Assembly: GCA_900312665.1 (NCBI GenBank)
Contig: ONZQ02000003.1
Location: forward strand, 1,592,986 to 1,656,985
DNA length: 64,000 bases
Direction of reading: 5' to 3'
Source of the DNA: Cephalotrichum gorgonifer
Lineage: Eukaryota; Ascomycota; Sordariomycetes; Microascales; Microascaceae
Every line of letters begins with the position of its first letter. Positions within the stretch are counted from its first letter, which is position 1. Of this stretch, positions 33,101 to 45,445 are shown one piece after another. A model generated the notes under the pieces. That model saw nothing but the letters and a program-made list of their open reading frames with translations. It ran no database searches and was not told the origin of the DNA. The position numbers and the translations under genes are program-made.

Positions 33101-35392
33101 CTCGCCATCGGCCATCTCGCGGACCCACCTGGCGATACTGCTCAGGGCCCAGGGCTCAGAGCAACGCCGGATGTCCTGGGATGTCAGCTTCGCGGGGACG
33201 AACTTGCGCTTACGCCCAGTAGGCAAGGTAATCATGTCGTAGGCAACAGAGGCTGGTGGCCCGGCATCGTATTCGTATCGGTCCGAGTCTTGAGCGCTAT
33301 GCTGGGCAGACTGGCGATACAACCGTTTCCGTTCTTCGGCAGCATCGGTCCTGGAACGAGTTGGGGCTTGAACCGTTGGCGTCGTGCTGTGGCTTATCAA
33401 TGAGATGGACCTCTCCACTTGTGAGTGGGATGACCCCGGGCTGTAGTGTACATCTAGGCGATCCGACGGGTAGGCAGGGCGGGACTCGGAGCTCAGAGAG
33501 TAACCGTGCTGGTATTGACCTTGGCCGACCGGCATCGTCACCATCGGCGACTTGGTGTCCAGCATAGGTAGGGAGGGTAGCGGGCGGTTTGTCGGGCCAG
33601 GGTGGTAGAAGATGTCGGGGTACTCATCCTCCTTGTACGGCGATTCGCTCCCGCTTTGCCTCGAGTATAGTGAGCCTTGCTCTTCGCCGTCATCAAAGCT
33701 AGAGCGGTAGGAGGCGGTTGGATAGGCGCTGCCCGGCTGCAGCAGTCCCCCTGCACCGGGATAGTCCATCTCAGCCGTGGGCTGCTTCGAGTCATTGGCA
33801 GGAGCGGTATCACTAGTCGGATACTGGGGATATGACGGAGTTGGCGGTAGTGGTCGGCTCTCTTCCTGGGTCGATCCGGGTACAGGTGGAAACCCGACAT
33901 CAGTGCCGTAGGTCAGGTTTCCGGCGTAGCCTCCACTAAACAGCCCCAGGTCCATGCCACCAAAGTCGCTACCGCTGCTCTCCTCTTCTTCGAGGTGAGC
34001 CAAATTAGGAACGGGCATGACATCAGATTGCGGGTATGGGTTTCCGCTGAATCTTTGATCGTCCATTTCGGCCTGTCGCATTGCCAAAGCGCCTGCCATC
34101 CCTTCCGGGTCGCTCTCATTGCCGAGGTGGTGCGGGTAGCGATGATCATAACGCACAGCAGAAGGCGTAGTGGCTGTATCAGACCTTGGTGTGGAAGCAT
34201 CGGATGCTCGGTAATTCCGAATGTCGTCGTCAGATACACGGGCACCGCCGAGTGGAGAGGGTCGGTCTCGTCGGCCCGCGCCACCAAGCTCCGCCTCTAT
34301 ATCCTGGATAATTGTATCCTGATCCAGATGTTCCTGTGAGAAGTCTTCTTCTTGAATCGAGCCGTTGGGGGCCCAGTGGAGCTCGTCTCCTTGAGTTTGA
34401 TGAATCGGCCGTCCTGGCAATGGCGCATCCCTCGGGTGTCGTAGCGAGGTCGACGTCTGCACACCGTGAGTTGACGACGACGACAGTCGGGAGGCTTGAG
34501 AATTGGACCGGGAAGATCTATTCTGGAAAGAGGTAGGATCGTTCACGTTATACTGGGGTCCGGCGGGCATCTGCGAGTATGCAGGATAGGGTGTGGTGGC
34601 GGTACTCGAGGCAGAGTAGGAAGTGATGGATGGGCTGTTGCCGTTCGAAAAGGTGCTGTATTGGCTGCCAGTGTAGGATGTCGTCGAGTAAATAGAAGGG
34701 TCATAACCGGCACCATGCGACGAAGTAGCGCTGTGTGGAGGAGGGCTCGGCAGCCCAGGGTCGTATTGAGAGGCGGGCGGAACCGAAGCTTGGCCCGAGT
34801 GAGGAGGGGCAGGCGGGTAGACCGAGCTCGGGGAGCCGTAACCAGCGGTCGGCTGGGAATTGCCGTACTGCGGAGTGTAGTTGGTGTATCCCTGGTAGGT
34901 CGGGGTTCGTTGGGGAGCCGCGGTACTGGCATACGCCGCAGGGTTGTAGGCTGCCGGTGTGTAGCTTGCGCCGGGGCCCGGAGCCTGCGGGGCCGGGGGC
35001 GCCGTCGTGCTCACTTGATACTGCGAGGGCGGGCCAGGATGGTATGGTAACGAGGCGGACGGTGATCGACCAAAGTGTTGCGGGTTGTAGGTGGAAGGAG
35101 GGGGGGGCTGCGAATATGGCTGCTCGTATTGGTTTTGGTAGGTGGAATGATAGTTAGACGGCGGCGGCGGTGCGGCTCCGGTCGAGCTGCCTAGGAACAG
35201 CTCGTCTCCCCCCGTAGGGCCATTGAACCCGTGCGAGGGGGCTTGCCCTAGAAGCGCCGCATCATCGCCTTGATCGAAGCTCCGTCGACGAGTAGAGTAT
35301 GCGGCCGCCTGGTCGTTTGGCCGGTTCGCAACGGGGTATTGGACGGGCGGGACCTGGCCGTACCGGCGCTGGTCGTCTCCGCGGAACGACAT
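30106..35392 (-). CDS. rom2: Rho1 guanine nucleotide exchange factor (Rom2 type)
   Basis: Exchange factor that activates Rho1 for cell-wall integrity signalling. Three exons on the minus strand (31871-35392, 31146-31805, 30106-31086), all in phase 0, encode 1720 residues. The first 700 or so are disordered and rich in Pro, Tyr, Ser and Gln. Then come a DEP domain (around ALSSIARWVREMADGEPDL), the RhoGEF/DH domain (from NVLHEIVTSEEGYMGQLEVL), a PH domain split by the first intron (KHLGHEIYTLYAATPQARQEW) and a C-terminal citron homology (CNH) domain ending in HPEIPGMQVVLEMLL. That order is diagnostic for fungal Rom1/2. The last exon starts with TEPKTQKVTQIAVLEEFQV, the typical CNH beta strand. 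It is divergent from sod1, with 3.2 kb between them. Confidence 0.94.
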
Positions 35393-38300
35393 GGTGTCGA
35401 ATGATGTCGTCTCCGCAGTCTCGTCACTTACGACGGGGTCGGGAAATATGCTTCTCGAACGGGGCGGGCGTCGGTCGAGTGGGGAGGGTCAAGATTCTTC
35501 TCGCTTTTCCGGTCGAGGCAGCCCAACTCAGGACGAGTTTGAGTGGGCCTGAGTTTACCGGAGGGGCGAAGAAAGCAGCCCGGCAGACCCGGGGAACTCT
35601 AGTAAACGCCTGACTAGCCTAGCACTGTCACTCCATTCGGTCTCTAGTGGGAGTGTGGGGTTGGAGGGGTGAGAGAAACTCGACGGCGACAATGGTTTGG
35701 TCAGGCTGTGGTGAAAGGCGCTGCCTTCTGAAGGGATGGGATGGGACCTCGCGACGGTCGGCGAATGTGAACGAGTGGCCGGAGATGTTGGCGGGGTGTC
35801 GAGAAAAGCGACGGGTGTGCGTAGTGGCCTCAGTAGGGCGGTGGGTCAAATTCCGACGAGGGATGTTGGGATAAAGATGGGTCGCTCAATGGCGACGAGG
35901 CGATGATGAAAGCAGGTGGGTTTTTGGCACATCTCCCTCTAGACCCTAACTGAGGGAGCTTCTTGTCGAGGGCAGCAGGCTTAGGTGTGCGTGTGTTGTG
36001 TGCGTTGCGTGGGTGCGTGGGTGGGTGTTGGTGCGTAAATTGGGTATGAATACGGAGTAATACTGTAGCGACACTGGGACACTGTGTCATGGAAAATCTC
36101 CAGTCGCTAATACAAGTCAAGTGTACAAGTACAAGTAGAGGGGTTCGAACGTCGCGCCTCCCGCTGGGTCATGGGCCATGGATGGAGGTCGATGTACGGA
36201 GGGTAACGACAGTGGGAAATGGGGAAGTGGGGAGATGGATAATAATACATACTATAGAGAACTGGTATAGTCCTTCATCAGCGACACCGATTCCCTCCCT
36301 TGATGATCTACTAAAGTGTATCAATCACTCTCCTCTCCAACCTCGTCATTGCATGCAAGGACTTGGTATGCGGATAAGCCTTGGCCACTAATAACAGGTC
36401 CCATCTACAAAGAACTTGGTATTAACGAATCGGTAATACCTACTTGTACTACACACCTATTACTCGTACCATTCCTCCCACACCCACCCCTACAAACTCG
36501 TAGCCAGGCAGCCAGCAGGCCTCCTTTGCCAAGGACTCGGAGTTCCTAGAGGTGTGAGCGCGAGTAAGACGGAGGAGGCATCTCAGGTGTCCATGTCCCC
36601 AATCTCGCACTGTCAGCACTGGATGTTTGCAGAAGGAGTCCACGTATCTGTTGTGTCTATCAGGGCTGCCAAGACCCAGAAATGAAACATGCTGCAATCG
36701 ACTGTGCAAGAACATTACCCTCATTCCACACCTATCCGAGTTCGAGTACAAGTACAAGTACTCGAGCCCCGCGCCCCGCTCCCCCGCACATAGACATCCA
36801 TGATCGCGCAGCGCGCATCGTATAAGTACAAAGTACAGTCGCGCCTCCATGGCCTGGTTCCATGATAAGGGAATACTTGCACAAGGAACCGGCATTTACA
36901 TCCATCGCACCTAAGGCCCCAAAATCATGAATGACCTTCTCCAACTGCACTTCTCTCAAGCATATCGACTGGTATCAATAGTCTGGTTGCTGTCCTGGGC
37001 CGAACCAAGCATTCCCCCACGAGGAGGAAAAGCTAATAATAAAAAAAACGAGAACTAGAACCCATCGCTACTTATGGGGCCTTCTCTGAATTGAAGCCGC
37101 GTGTCCAGTGGGTTTTAGTCGACCGCGGTTTGCCCGCCCCAAAAAAAAATCCCGGCCTTGGACCTACCAGTGCTCCCTGTCTCCCTATTGCCATTAAATC
37201 ATGGTGCCAGAGGGCTTAACAATGCAGATTTTCCCACTCGGCGTCGACCGGACAAGGCAGTGGCAGCGGGCCGAGAAATACACATAACCAAACAAGGTCA
37301 CCGCCACCACCACCACCCATGGACCTCAATTCTCAAGCAAAGCAAGACGAGCCAAGCCTGTGCTTGAAGGCGGCATACAGCTAGAGAAAGCGAGCAGGAA
37401 GGACTCGGATGGCACACTCCGCCTACCTGTATTGTCCCGAAGGATTACCTCCTCTACCATATCATCACCGTCACCAGATAATATTCTAGTGGCTGCATCG
37501 CCATAAGGCTGACCCCGCCCCACCCTGGCCGGGAGGGGTGGTGGCGAAACAACCTAACTTCAGAGCTTTCTGCATCACAGTTGTTCCAGACCAGGGAGGT
37601 GCAGCGCGGGTGTGGACGAACAGTCTCAGGCAGGCTTACTCGCCCTCGAACCGCCAGCTGCGACCGACCACCCAGCCCCTCGCATTCGGAATAACAAGTC
37701 CTTGTAATGTCCAGGCTCTCGGAGTAGCGCCGCAGTTTATACCGGCTGATGTCATGGTTCTGGGTCAAGAATCGCCTGTAACGTCACCGGGCTGATCGCC
37801 AGTCTTCGGGTCTTTAGCGACTCCAATCACTGGAGAAGATGGACCATGTCGTGACTAAAGCCATGAAGACGACGCACCAAGGTGGAACATGAACGTATGA
37901 GTAATTCGCGGTAAAAACTCACAAAAAAACACTCGTGGACAGCAACTAGCTTCGGCCGGTTATGGTGGGCCAAGACCCTGCCTGGGATGAACCAACCCCA
38001 CTTCGCTCAAGGGGCAGGAGCTCGTGGCAAGTATGTTTCGTACAGCTTGTGCAGCGAAATTGACCTCTCCGCTATCAATCACTCTCAACGTCGATATCAA
38101 TCAAGTCCTCCACTCCGTCCGCCACAAGCTCACTTACCCGCCAGACAGGACTGAGCTGCCAGCCTAGCGCCATGTTAGTGCAATATTCCTTCGACCTTTC
38201 ATGATTTGCATGTCCAAATCTCAGGTTTCAGAAGCGGAGAGTTCCAATGCGTGGTTTTCACGGGACGTTTACGTGATTTTGCCTCCGGGTTTGTCAGCAG

Positions 38301-38638
38301 AGCTCTGTTAGGTACCGTTCATACGGAGCAGAATGGCAGAATGACGGCATCAGCAATACTCCGCGGCCCCTCTGTAGCCCCTCTGTACCAAGAATGACAT
38401 GGAAGCTCGAGCGGGGCAGACCTTCCTTCCCCGCCTGCCGGACTCGAATCGGATCTCCGAGGTTTCCCTGTTCGCTCCTCTTTGATACTGAAATCTCCTG
38501 TTCTCCTCCCCCTCGTCTCGCGAAGTTTTTCTCTCTTGACAACCTCGCATCAAATCCATCACAAAAAGTGTAGATTTCCATCTTCAATCCAGCCCCACCA
38601 CCAACCGTTCTAAAACCGTATTACCCCTCCAATTCAAA
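35393..38638. other. Large divergent intergenic region, Rho1 GEF / sod1
   Basis: The longest gene-poor stretch in the window. It must carry two promoters. I see no further coding gene. It contains GT-rich sequence at about 35985-36030, and GTACAAGTAC-type motifs at 36121-36138 and 36744-36764. Open frames of 60-148 codons are present but lack domains or splice support. Confidence 0.5.
36744..36764. repeat. GTACAAGTAC imperfect palindrome
   Basis: Three overlapping GTAC units spaced by AA, bounded by GAG and CTC, forming a near-palindrome. The same motif recurs elsewhere in intergenic DNA of this window. Confidence 0.6.
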
Positions 38639-39590
38639 ATGGTCAAGGCTGGTAAGTCGATCGTCCATCCTCCCGCCATCGTCCCACCCCACCATCTATC
38701 AGGGTGTTTTCCGTGCCTGGCGTCCAGCTTGTCGAGCTACTATGAGCAGGTTTATGGGCCGCACGGGTCCCTTTACCCTGCAAGCGGTGCAGCGTGGATA
38801 CACCCTGGAAGCTTAATTGATCCGGTACTCCTCTGTGCCCGTGCCGAGGACACCCCGCTAACGTCATTCCCTGTCAAGTCTGTGTTATCCGCGGTGACGC
38901 CCAGGTGAAGGGCACCGTTGTCTTCGAGCAGGAGAGCGAGTCCTCTCCTACCACCATCACTTGGGACATCAGCGGCCACGACGCCAACGCCAAGCGCGGC
39001 ATGCACGTCCACGCCTTCGGCGACAACACCAACGGCTGCACCTCTGCCGGCCCTCACTGTAAGCTCCGCCAGCCAGCTATCCGTCGTCCCCTTTCCGGTT
39101 CACCACATACCGAGCCAGTAGAGCTAACTTCTTTGCTTTCCCCCCGTTTCTTAGTCAACCCCCACGGCAAGACCCACGGCGCCCCCTCGGACGAGAACCG
39201 CCACGTCGGTGACCTCGGCAACATCGAGACCGATGCCCAGGGCAACTCCAAGGGCACTGTGACCGACAACTTCATCAAGCTTATCGGCCCCCACAGCGTC
39301 GTCGGCGTATGAAACAACCCCTACCCCTCGAGAGGATATGGTGACGAAAACTGACATGGGAACTAGCGCACCGTCGTCGTCCACGCCGGCACCGACGACC
39401 TCGGGAAGGGTGGTAACGAGGAGAGCCTCAAGACTGGCAACGCCGGCGCCCGACCTGCCTGCGGTATGCGAACCCCCCTCCCCCCCCTCTCCTTTTTTCT
39501 CCCCAAAAGTTGCCCAAACTCGGTACCTTTCGCCGAACCATGACGACTAACATTACGTTACCTCCAGGTGTCATCGGAATCTCGGCCTAA
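38639..39590 (+). CDS. sod1: Cu/Zn superoxide dismutase
   Basis: Converts superoxide to oxygen and hydrogen peroxide in the cytosol and mitochondrial intermembrane space. Five exons (38639-38651, 38879-39058, 39155-39306, 39367-39463, 39568-39590) encode 154 residues, the exact usual length. Copper and zinc ligands are visible in GMHVHAFGD, the zinc loop after GPHFNPHGKTHG, RHVGDLGN and, in exon 4, VVVHAGTDDLGKGG. The two structural cysteines (GCTSAGPH and ARPACG) are present. The first exon holds only 13 bases (four codons plus one base) and the last only 23, so simple ORF finding misses both ends. The first intron is 227 nt and could carry regulatory elements. Confidence 0.97.
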
Positions 39591-40482
39591 GTGTGATACA
39601 GTAGGGGGATTGGGCCCCAGGAATGATCAAGGGACAACCAAAATAAATAGCTAGCCGGAGACTTTCGAGCACCGGGAGGAAGCCGGAAAGCTCGAGAGAA
39701 TAAATTGACGTCCGTTAGCAGCGAACAAAAAGCTGTGCTACCTTTCCCCGCACGAACTTGCCGTGGAATAGCTCATGATCCTAGCGTTCATTAGAGTTGG
39801 TGGCGTTTGACCTTTCCGGCATCGGCACGTCGATGCATAATGGCAGTCCTAACGGGGAGGTAATACCGTCCAATCTCTGGCCCTCCAAATCCAAAAGCTG
39901 GTAGCTACGTGTGAGTGCCAGTATCTTATGCTTCCTCGCTACAGTGCAAGGATTACATGTGTGTTGTAGGGGGTCGTGCGCTCGGCCGGCTCAGACGCGG
40001 GGTGCTGCATCAATTTGCTTTCCCATCCCCATCCCAATTGGAATTCACCCCCGCCCCCGCAATGAGGCCATGCGGTGCGTATGTGGTGTGTGGCATGTGT
40101 GTAATTGCTCGTAACTCGCACTTGTAATAGTCAACAAAACCGCCGCTACTAGGCTGTTGCTCCGTGCCCCGCACTCATGTGCCCAATGTCGGTGTGAAAT
40201 AACACGTCGACAATTCCCTAAGCTTCCTTCACCTTCCCAAACTCAATACCTGCACCGCAATTGCAATTCCGACATCACAGTAATCCCCCCTTTCCACCTT
40301 CTTTCAAGACGGCGTTGCTGGTCTTGCATACGCCCCCGAACCTGAGCTTCTACTGCCCGCATCTCTTGTCACTTGGTGTAAGTGAACTCCCTCCCTCACT
40401 CGCATCTGTTCCCATCCAAGCACTACATTACTAGATCGTAGACCCTAACACGTCCTACTCCACAGTATACGGTCTCGCCACC
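39591..40482. other. Intergenic: sod1 3' side and Tudor-SN promoter
   Basis: No gene. Its last part is the leader of the Tudor-SN gene with a likely 5'-UTR intron. Confidence 0.5.
40378..40465 (+). other. Likely 5'-UTR intron of the Tudor-SN gene
   Basis: GTAAGT donor, CCCTAACAC branch site and CTCCACAG acceptor all fit the consensus. The 88-nt intron ends 17 bases before the start codon. Confidence 0.6.
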
Positions 40483-43143
40483 ATGGCTACCTCTAAGCAA
40501 ATCCTCGGAATCTGCAAGAGCGTGCAGAGCGGCGACACCCTGATCATCTCGAGCCCCAATAACCCCGCTGCCGAACGTACCTTGTCCCTCGCCTATGTCG
40601 GTGGGCCCCACCTGAGGAAAGATGGCGACGAGCCCTTCGCCTTCCAGTCCCGCGAGTACCTCCGAGGCCTCGCCCTCGGCAAGCCCGTGCTCTTCAGCGT
40701 GGTGTACACCATCCCAGGCAGCGGCCGCGAATACGGATCTGTGAAGATCAAGGACGGCCCGGAGCTACCCGAGGAGCTCGTCAAGGCCGGCTGGCTCAAG
40801 GTCCGCGAGGATGCCGGGAAGAAGGAGACCTCCGAGGATCAGTTGCAGCGGCTGGAGAACCTCCGCGAGCTGGAGGCCCAGGCCAAGAGCGAGGGCAAGG
40901 GCCTCTGGTCCGGAAAGAGCGGCGTCATCGAAGTGCAGAACGACCTCGGCGGCCCCGACTTCTTCAGCGAGTGGAAGGGCAAGACGGTTGATGCCATCAT
41001 CGAGCGGATCCTTGGGGGCGACCGTATGCTCGCACGCCTCATTCTCTCCGAGAAGAAGCACCTCCAGGTCATGACCCTCCTCGCTGGCGTCCGGACCCCA
41101 GCCACCGCGCGGACGACTGGGGGACAGGCGCAGCCCGCCGAAGAGTTCGGCAACGAGGCGAAGGCCTTTGTCGAGACCCGCCTGCTCCAGAGGCAGGTCA
41201 AGGTCCACATCGTCGGCGCGAGTCCCCAGGGTCAGCTCGTCGCCGAGGTCATCCACCCCCGGGGTAACATTGCCGAGTTCCTGCTCCAGGAAGGCCTTGC
41301 CAGGTGCAATGACTTCCACTCCACGATGCTCGGGGAGAAGATGGCCGCGCTTCGTGCGGCCGAGAAGGTGGCCCAGTCCAAGCAGTTGAGGCTACATAAG
41401 AACTTCGTTGGCAAGGAAGCCGCGGGTGCCCTGGACATGATTGTCTCCAAGGTCATCAGCGCCGACACCATTATCGTACGGAACAAGGTCGGCGATGTTG
41501 AGAAGCGGGTCAGCATCACCAGCGTCAGGGGGCCGCGGACGACTGAGCAGAGCGAGGCGCCGTTCAGGGACGAGGCCAAGGAGTATCTCCGCAAGCGATT
41601 GATTGGGAAGCACGTGAACCTGACCGTTGACGGGGCGAAGGCCGCTAACGACGGCTTCGAGGCCCGGGATGTCGCCACCGTTACCGAGAAGGGCAAGAAT
41701 GTCGGGCTTTACCTGGTACAGGACGGATGGTGCTCGGTGATCCGCCACAGGAAGGACGATACCGACCGTGCCCCCAACTACGACGAGCTATTAGCAGCCC
41801 AGGAGGCGGCGAAGGCGGCGAAGAAGGGCATGTGGTCCGGAAAGCCATCCAAGGCCAAGCAGTACGTGGACGCGTCAGAATCCGCCCAGAAGGCCAAGAT
41901 CCAGCTCGGGACGCTACAGAGGCAGCGCAAGATCCCCGGAATCGTAGACTTCTGCAAGTCCGGGTCCCGGTTCACAATTCTCATCCCCAGGGAGGGGATC
42001 AAGATCACCATGGTCCTCGGGGGCATCCGCGCACCCCGGGCACCGGGAAGGACGGCGGCCGACAAGGGCGAGCCGTTCGGCCAGGAGGCGCTGGATCTCG
42101 TCACCCGCCGGTGCAACCAGCGGGATTGCGAGGTGGACATCTACGACATGGACAAGGTTGGCGGCTTCATCGGCGAGCTGTATGTCGGGCGCGAGAGCAC
42201 GGCCAAGCTGCTAGTGGAGGAGGGTCTCGCGTCGGTACACGCGTACTCGGCGGAGAAGACGGGCAACTCAGCCGAGCTCTTCGCGGCGGAGAAGAGGGCG
42301 AAGGAGGCTAGGAAGGGCATGTGGCACGACTGGGACCCGTCGATGGACGAGGCCGAGGAGGAGGCTGCGCCGGCCGAGGCGTCGAACGGGGGAGACGAGA
42401 ACATCACCAAGAAGCCGACGGACTACCGCGACGTCGTGGTCACGAGCATCGACGACAACGGGAGGCTGAAGATCCAGGAGATCGGCAAGGGCACGGCGGC
42501 GCTGGAGACGATGATGAGGGCGTTTGAGAAGTTCCACCTCAACCCCGCGAACAACACGCCGCTCAAGGACCCGCCCAAGGCAGGCGACTACGTGGCGGCC
42601 AAGTTCTCGGCGGACGGGCAGTGGTACCGGGCGCGGATCCGGTCCAACGACCGCACGGCCAAGGTGGCGGAGGTGGTGTACATCGACTACGGGAACGCGG
42701 AGAAGCAGCCGTGGTCGAAGCTGCGGGCGCTGACGCAGGACGAGTTTTCGCCCAAGACGCTCAAGGCGCAGGCGGTGGACGCGTCGCTGTCGTTCATCCA
42801 GCTGCCGACGGCGTCGCACTACTTCTCCGACGCGCTGGGGCTCATCAACGAGATCACGGAGGGGAAGAAGCTCGTGGCGAGCTTCGACTTCGTGGACAAC
42901 CGGGAGGGGCTGAGCTACGTCACGCTGTACGACCCCTCGTCGTCGTCGTCGGTGCCGGGCCCGCTGGAGTCTGTTAACAGGGACATCGTGGCGAGCGGGT
43001 TCGCGATGGTGCCTAAGAAGCTGAAGACGTGGGAGAGGAGCAAGGCGTTTGAGACCGTGCTGGCGAGCTTGAAGGAGGTCGAGGATAACGCGAAGAGGGA
43101 GCGCCTTGGGATGTGGGAGTATGGTGACATCACTGAGGATTAG
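40483..43143 (+). CDS. SND1: Tudor staphylococcal nuclease (p100/SND1)
   Basis: Multifunctional RNA-binding protein of RNA processing, stress granules and RISC-linked decay. One coding exon gives 886 residues, the normal length. Four staphylococcal-nuclease-like domains follow each other (starting about residues 3, 160, 320 and 475), each closing with a KKGMW- or KGLW-type end. The Tudor domain shows KAGDYVAAKFSADGQWYRAR and VYIDYGNAE near residues 700-755, with an incomplete fifth nuclease fold ending in ERLGMWEYGD. Start context CCACCATGG is optimal. In the family the nuclease repeats mostly lack the full SNase catalytic set, so roles are partly scaffolding. It lies 1.3 kb downstream of the sod1 start, in the same direction. 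Confidence 0.96.
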   Translation: MATSKQILGICKSVQSGDTLIISSPNNPAAERTLSLAYVGGPHLRKDGDEPFAFQSREYLRGLALGKPVLFSVVYTIPGSGREYGSVKIKDGPELPEELVKAGWLKVREDAGKKETSEDQLQRLENLRELEAQAKSEGKGLWSGKSGVIEVQNDLGGPDFFSEWKGKTVDAIIERILGGDRMLARLILSEKKHLQVMTLLAGVRTPATARTTGGQAQPAEEFGNEAKAFVETRLLQRQVKVHIVGASPQGQLVAEVIHPRGNIAEFLLQEGLARCNDFHSTMLGEKMAALRAAEKVAQSKQLRLHKNFVGKEAAGALDMIVSKVISADTIIVRNKVGDVEKRVSITSVRGPRTTEQSEAPFRDEAKEYLRKRLIGKHVNLTVDGAKAANDGFEARDVATVTEKGKNVGLYLVQDGWCSVIRHRKDDTDRAPNYDELLAAQEAAKAAKKGMWSGKPSKAKQYVDASESAQKAKIQLGTLQRQRKIPGIVDFCKSGSRFTILIPREGIKITMVLGGIRAPRAPGRTAADKGEPFGQEALDLVTRRCNQRDCEVDIYDMDKVGGFIGELYVGRESTAKLLVEEGLASVHAYSAEKTGNSAELFAAEKRAKEARKGMWHDWDPSMDEAEEEAAPAEASNGGDENITKKPTDYRDVVVTSIDDNGRLKIQEIGKGTAALETMMRAFEKFHLNPANNTPLKDPPKAGDYVAAKFSADGQWYRARIRSNDRTAKVAEVVYIDYGNAEKQPWSKLRALTQDEFSPKTLKAQAVDASLSFIQLPTASHYFSDALGLINEITEGKKLVASFDFVDNREGLSYVTLYDPSSSSSVPGPLESVNRDIVASGFAMVPKKLKTWERSKAFETVLASLKEVEDNAKRERLGMWEYGDITED

Positions 43144-45445
43144 GTGCCTCTCTCTGTGCGGTTGTCCGTCTGGCCGACGACTCGAGGGTTGATAGCAAGG
43201 GGGTGGACTTGACGGGGATAAGCGCCAAGGTGGGGAGGGGTGGTGGAGGGTGGAGTATATGGTAGACAAAAGGGGGGTGGGTACGAGTACATCTTTTCAT
43301 TACATGTAGAATCGAATTCCGACATTGCTGAGCGTTGAGACGGGAAAGTAGGATAATACGATTTTGTTGCTTTTGATGAGTACAAGTACGAGGACGGGTC
43401 ATTCATTGGATGGACGACATCTGACAGAATATAAGGATGAAGGATATCTACGGGTACATGTACGTCGAGTACACCTGTACGAGAACGAGTAGAGGTAGAG
43501 GTGATGGGTTGAACGTAGTTCTTCAATTGCGCGATATACTCGCCGTTCCGTGACGGACGGAGCACCACTGCGGGCAAGTGGCGGAGATTTACCGGACGGA
43601 TCACGAGGACGGACGAGCTGGCAATAGCTGTGGCTGTACTTGGATTAGTGCCGACCTGAGCACAATTAACCCGGCGCCGGTGCCGCCTGCCGCTCCACGG
43701 AGGTCCACTCTCCTCGTGTCGCCTGGTTCCATAATGTATGGTGTCGAAGGCCAAAAACAAAAAATGCCCCTCCCTCTGACCCAAGCCTGTGTCAGCAATC
43801 ATGACGTTTCCTAGGCCAGAGCTCCGCCGGATGCGGAGGACGACTTGTACGAGTACACCAATAAGTGTACGAGTACTTGCATGTCCCAACATTTACCCCT
43901 TGTGCAGAACAGAAAGCGTCAAATCAGAACAGGCCTTTTTCTGTTCTATACGACCAGAATCCCCCATATCCCTAAGCACGAGTTATCACCCCACTCTATG
44001 TGTTTATCAGGCCGTTGCAGTCTGATCCGACGTCTCCGGTCTCTCTCTGTGCTGTGTGAGCGGACATGTTTTACGAGTAGAGCAATCGCCATCACGGGAC
44101 CCCCGGGAGTGATCAGCGCCTGAGGCTCGTCTCGAGGCTTTTCCGTGGAAGAAAAAAAACTAGTGGGGTGAGAGGGGATAGGGGGGGCTTCAATTGGCGG
44201 GGTTGAGGGGTAGGTGGGGTGGGGTTCTGTAATGTTGGATTTACCCAACGGACGGGGAGCCACTAGCTTGTATTAGTGCGCGTATCAGACAATGGACGAG
44301 GACGAGTACTTGTATAAGTTATGGGGCCGTTACAAGATGTTGCCGTACTCGCTCTGGTAGCTAAATAATGATCAGGGATAATGAGGTGTTTTCTTCTATT
44401 TCCCCCAATACTGGTGACACTTTTATTTCTTGGGGGCGGAAATAATGTATGGGGCGGGATGGGGGAGGACGAGGCATTAAGCACCGGACCCGCCATTGTT
44501 TGTTCATATGATGTTGTCTTGGGCGGGATGGGGAGGGGACAATGGAGGGGTCCTATCCCGCCACCGGACGGTCCACGGCGAGGGGCTAAGATTGGTGAGG
44601 CCTGCCTCCGCCGTCTCCGCGGATCTAATCGTTCTGGAGAGATAATACAGCCAATCCCGGACCTTATCGAAAACCGTGGGAGGGAAACTCACTTTTCCGC
44701 GGCGGGATAAGTTACATGTTGAAACTGGATACGTTCGTACTGGGTATTACGTCGTAATGGGAAGAGACAGGAGGGAAGGTGCAACCAAGAGCGGATATAT
44801 GCAAACTGAGAGTATGAGTACACCTTCCGCTTCCGAGGGGCGGCGGGCTTCACTCGGCCTTGGTTTTGCACCCCATTCCATCAGATTGCTCAGATGTCTC
44901 GCGTAATAGACTCCTAGTGCAAGGCACAAACGTAGAGTTCACTCGGTTTCTCGAAGGGGCCCAGCAAGGATGAAATGCCAGCCGCCACCGGCTTTGTACC
45001 GATGACAAAATCCGGAGATCAGATATCGGTCGGTTTCGCCTCACCAAGGGTCCGCCCCGGAGGTCGGGGATTTAGCAGCTTGGTAATACTAATAAGTTCG
45101 CCTCTGAAACGCCATCCGCTCATGACAAAGAGAAATTTGGGGGGAGGAGGGAGGGGGGGGGGCTTGATCCGTTATAGGCGACTGCCAAGTATTAGTGACA
45201 TGATTCATGGTGTATTGCCACAATGGGCGTGGCTCTTTTTAGCCTCTTCCCCTGTTTCCCGACTTAGAGCCTCTCTCCCCCCTCCTTCTTCGATCCTAGA
45301 AAAAAGAGAACGTCCTTTCTTCCCTGATTCATAATTTCTAAAACCCATCCTCCATTTTCTAATATCTTCTTTCCCCCCAAGAAAAAACACAATTCCTCCT
45401 CAATCAACCTATTCCCTCTCCAAAGAAACACCAGCCTCTTTCACA
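43144..45445. other. Intergenic region, Tudor-SN / transaldolase
   Basis: 2.3 kb without a supported gene. It is rich in GTACGAGTAC and GTACTTGTAC motifs (43281-43290, 43378-43393, 43453-43490, 43843-43880, 44302-44318). The 200 bases before the transaldolase start are strongly pyrimidine-rich, as in highly expressed fungal promoters. Confidence 0.5.
43453..43490. repeat. Cluster of GTAC-centred motifs
   Basis: GTACATGTAC followed by GAGTACACCTGTACGAG within 38 bases; similar clusters occur at 43843-43880 and in the Rho1 GEF/sod1 interval. Confidence 0.55.

Noticed and set aside
36139..36150. GGGGTTCGAACG resembling a tRNA B box
   Set aside because: No A box and no acceptor or anticodon stem can be drawn on either strand.
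38446..38475. GACTCGAATCGGATC resembling a tRNA T-arm
   Set aside because: No matching A box or full cloverleaf on either strand.
42268..43269. 333-codon frame antisense to Tudor-SN
   Set aside because: Arg/Leu/His-rich shadow of the real coding strand.
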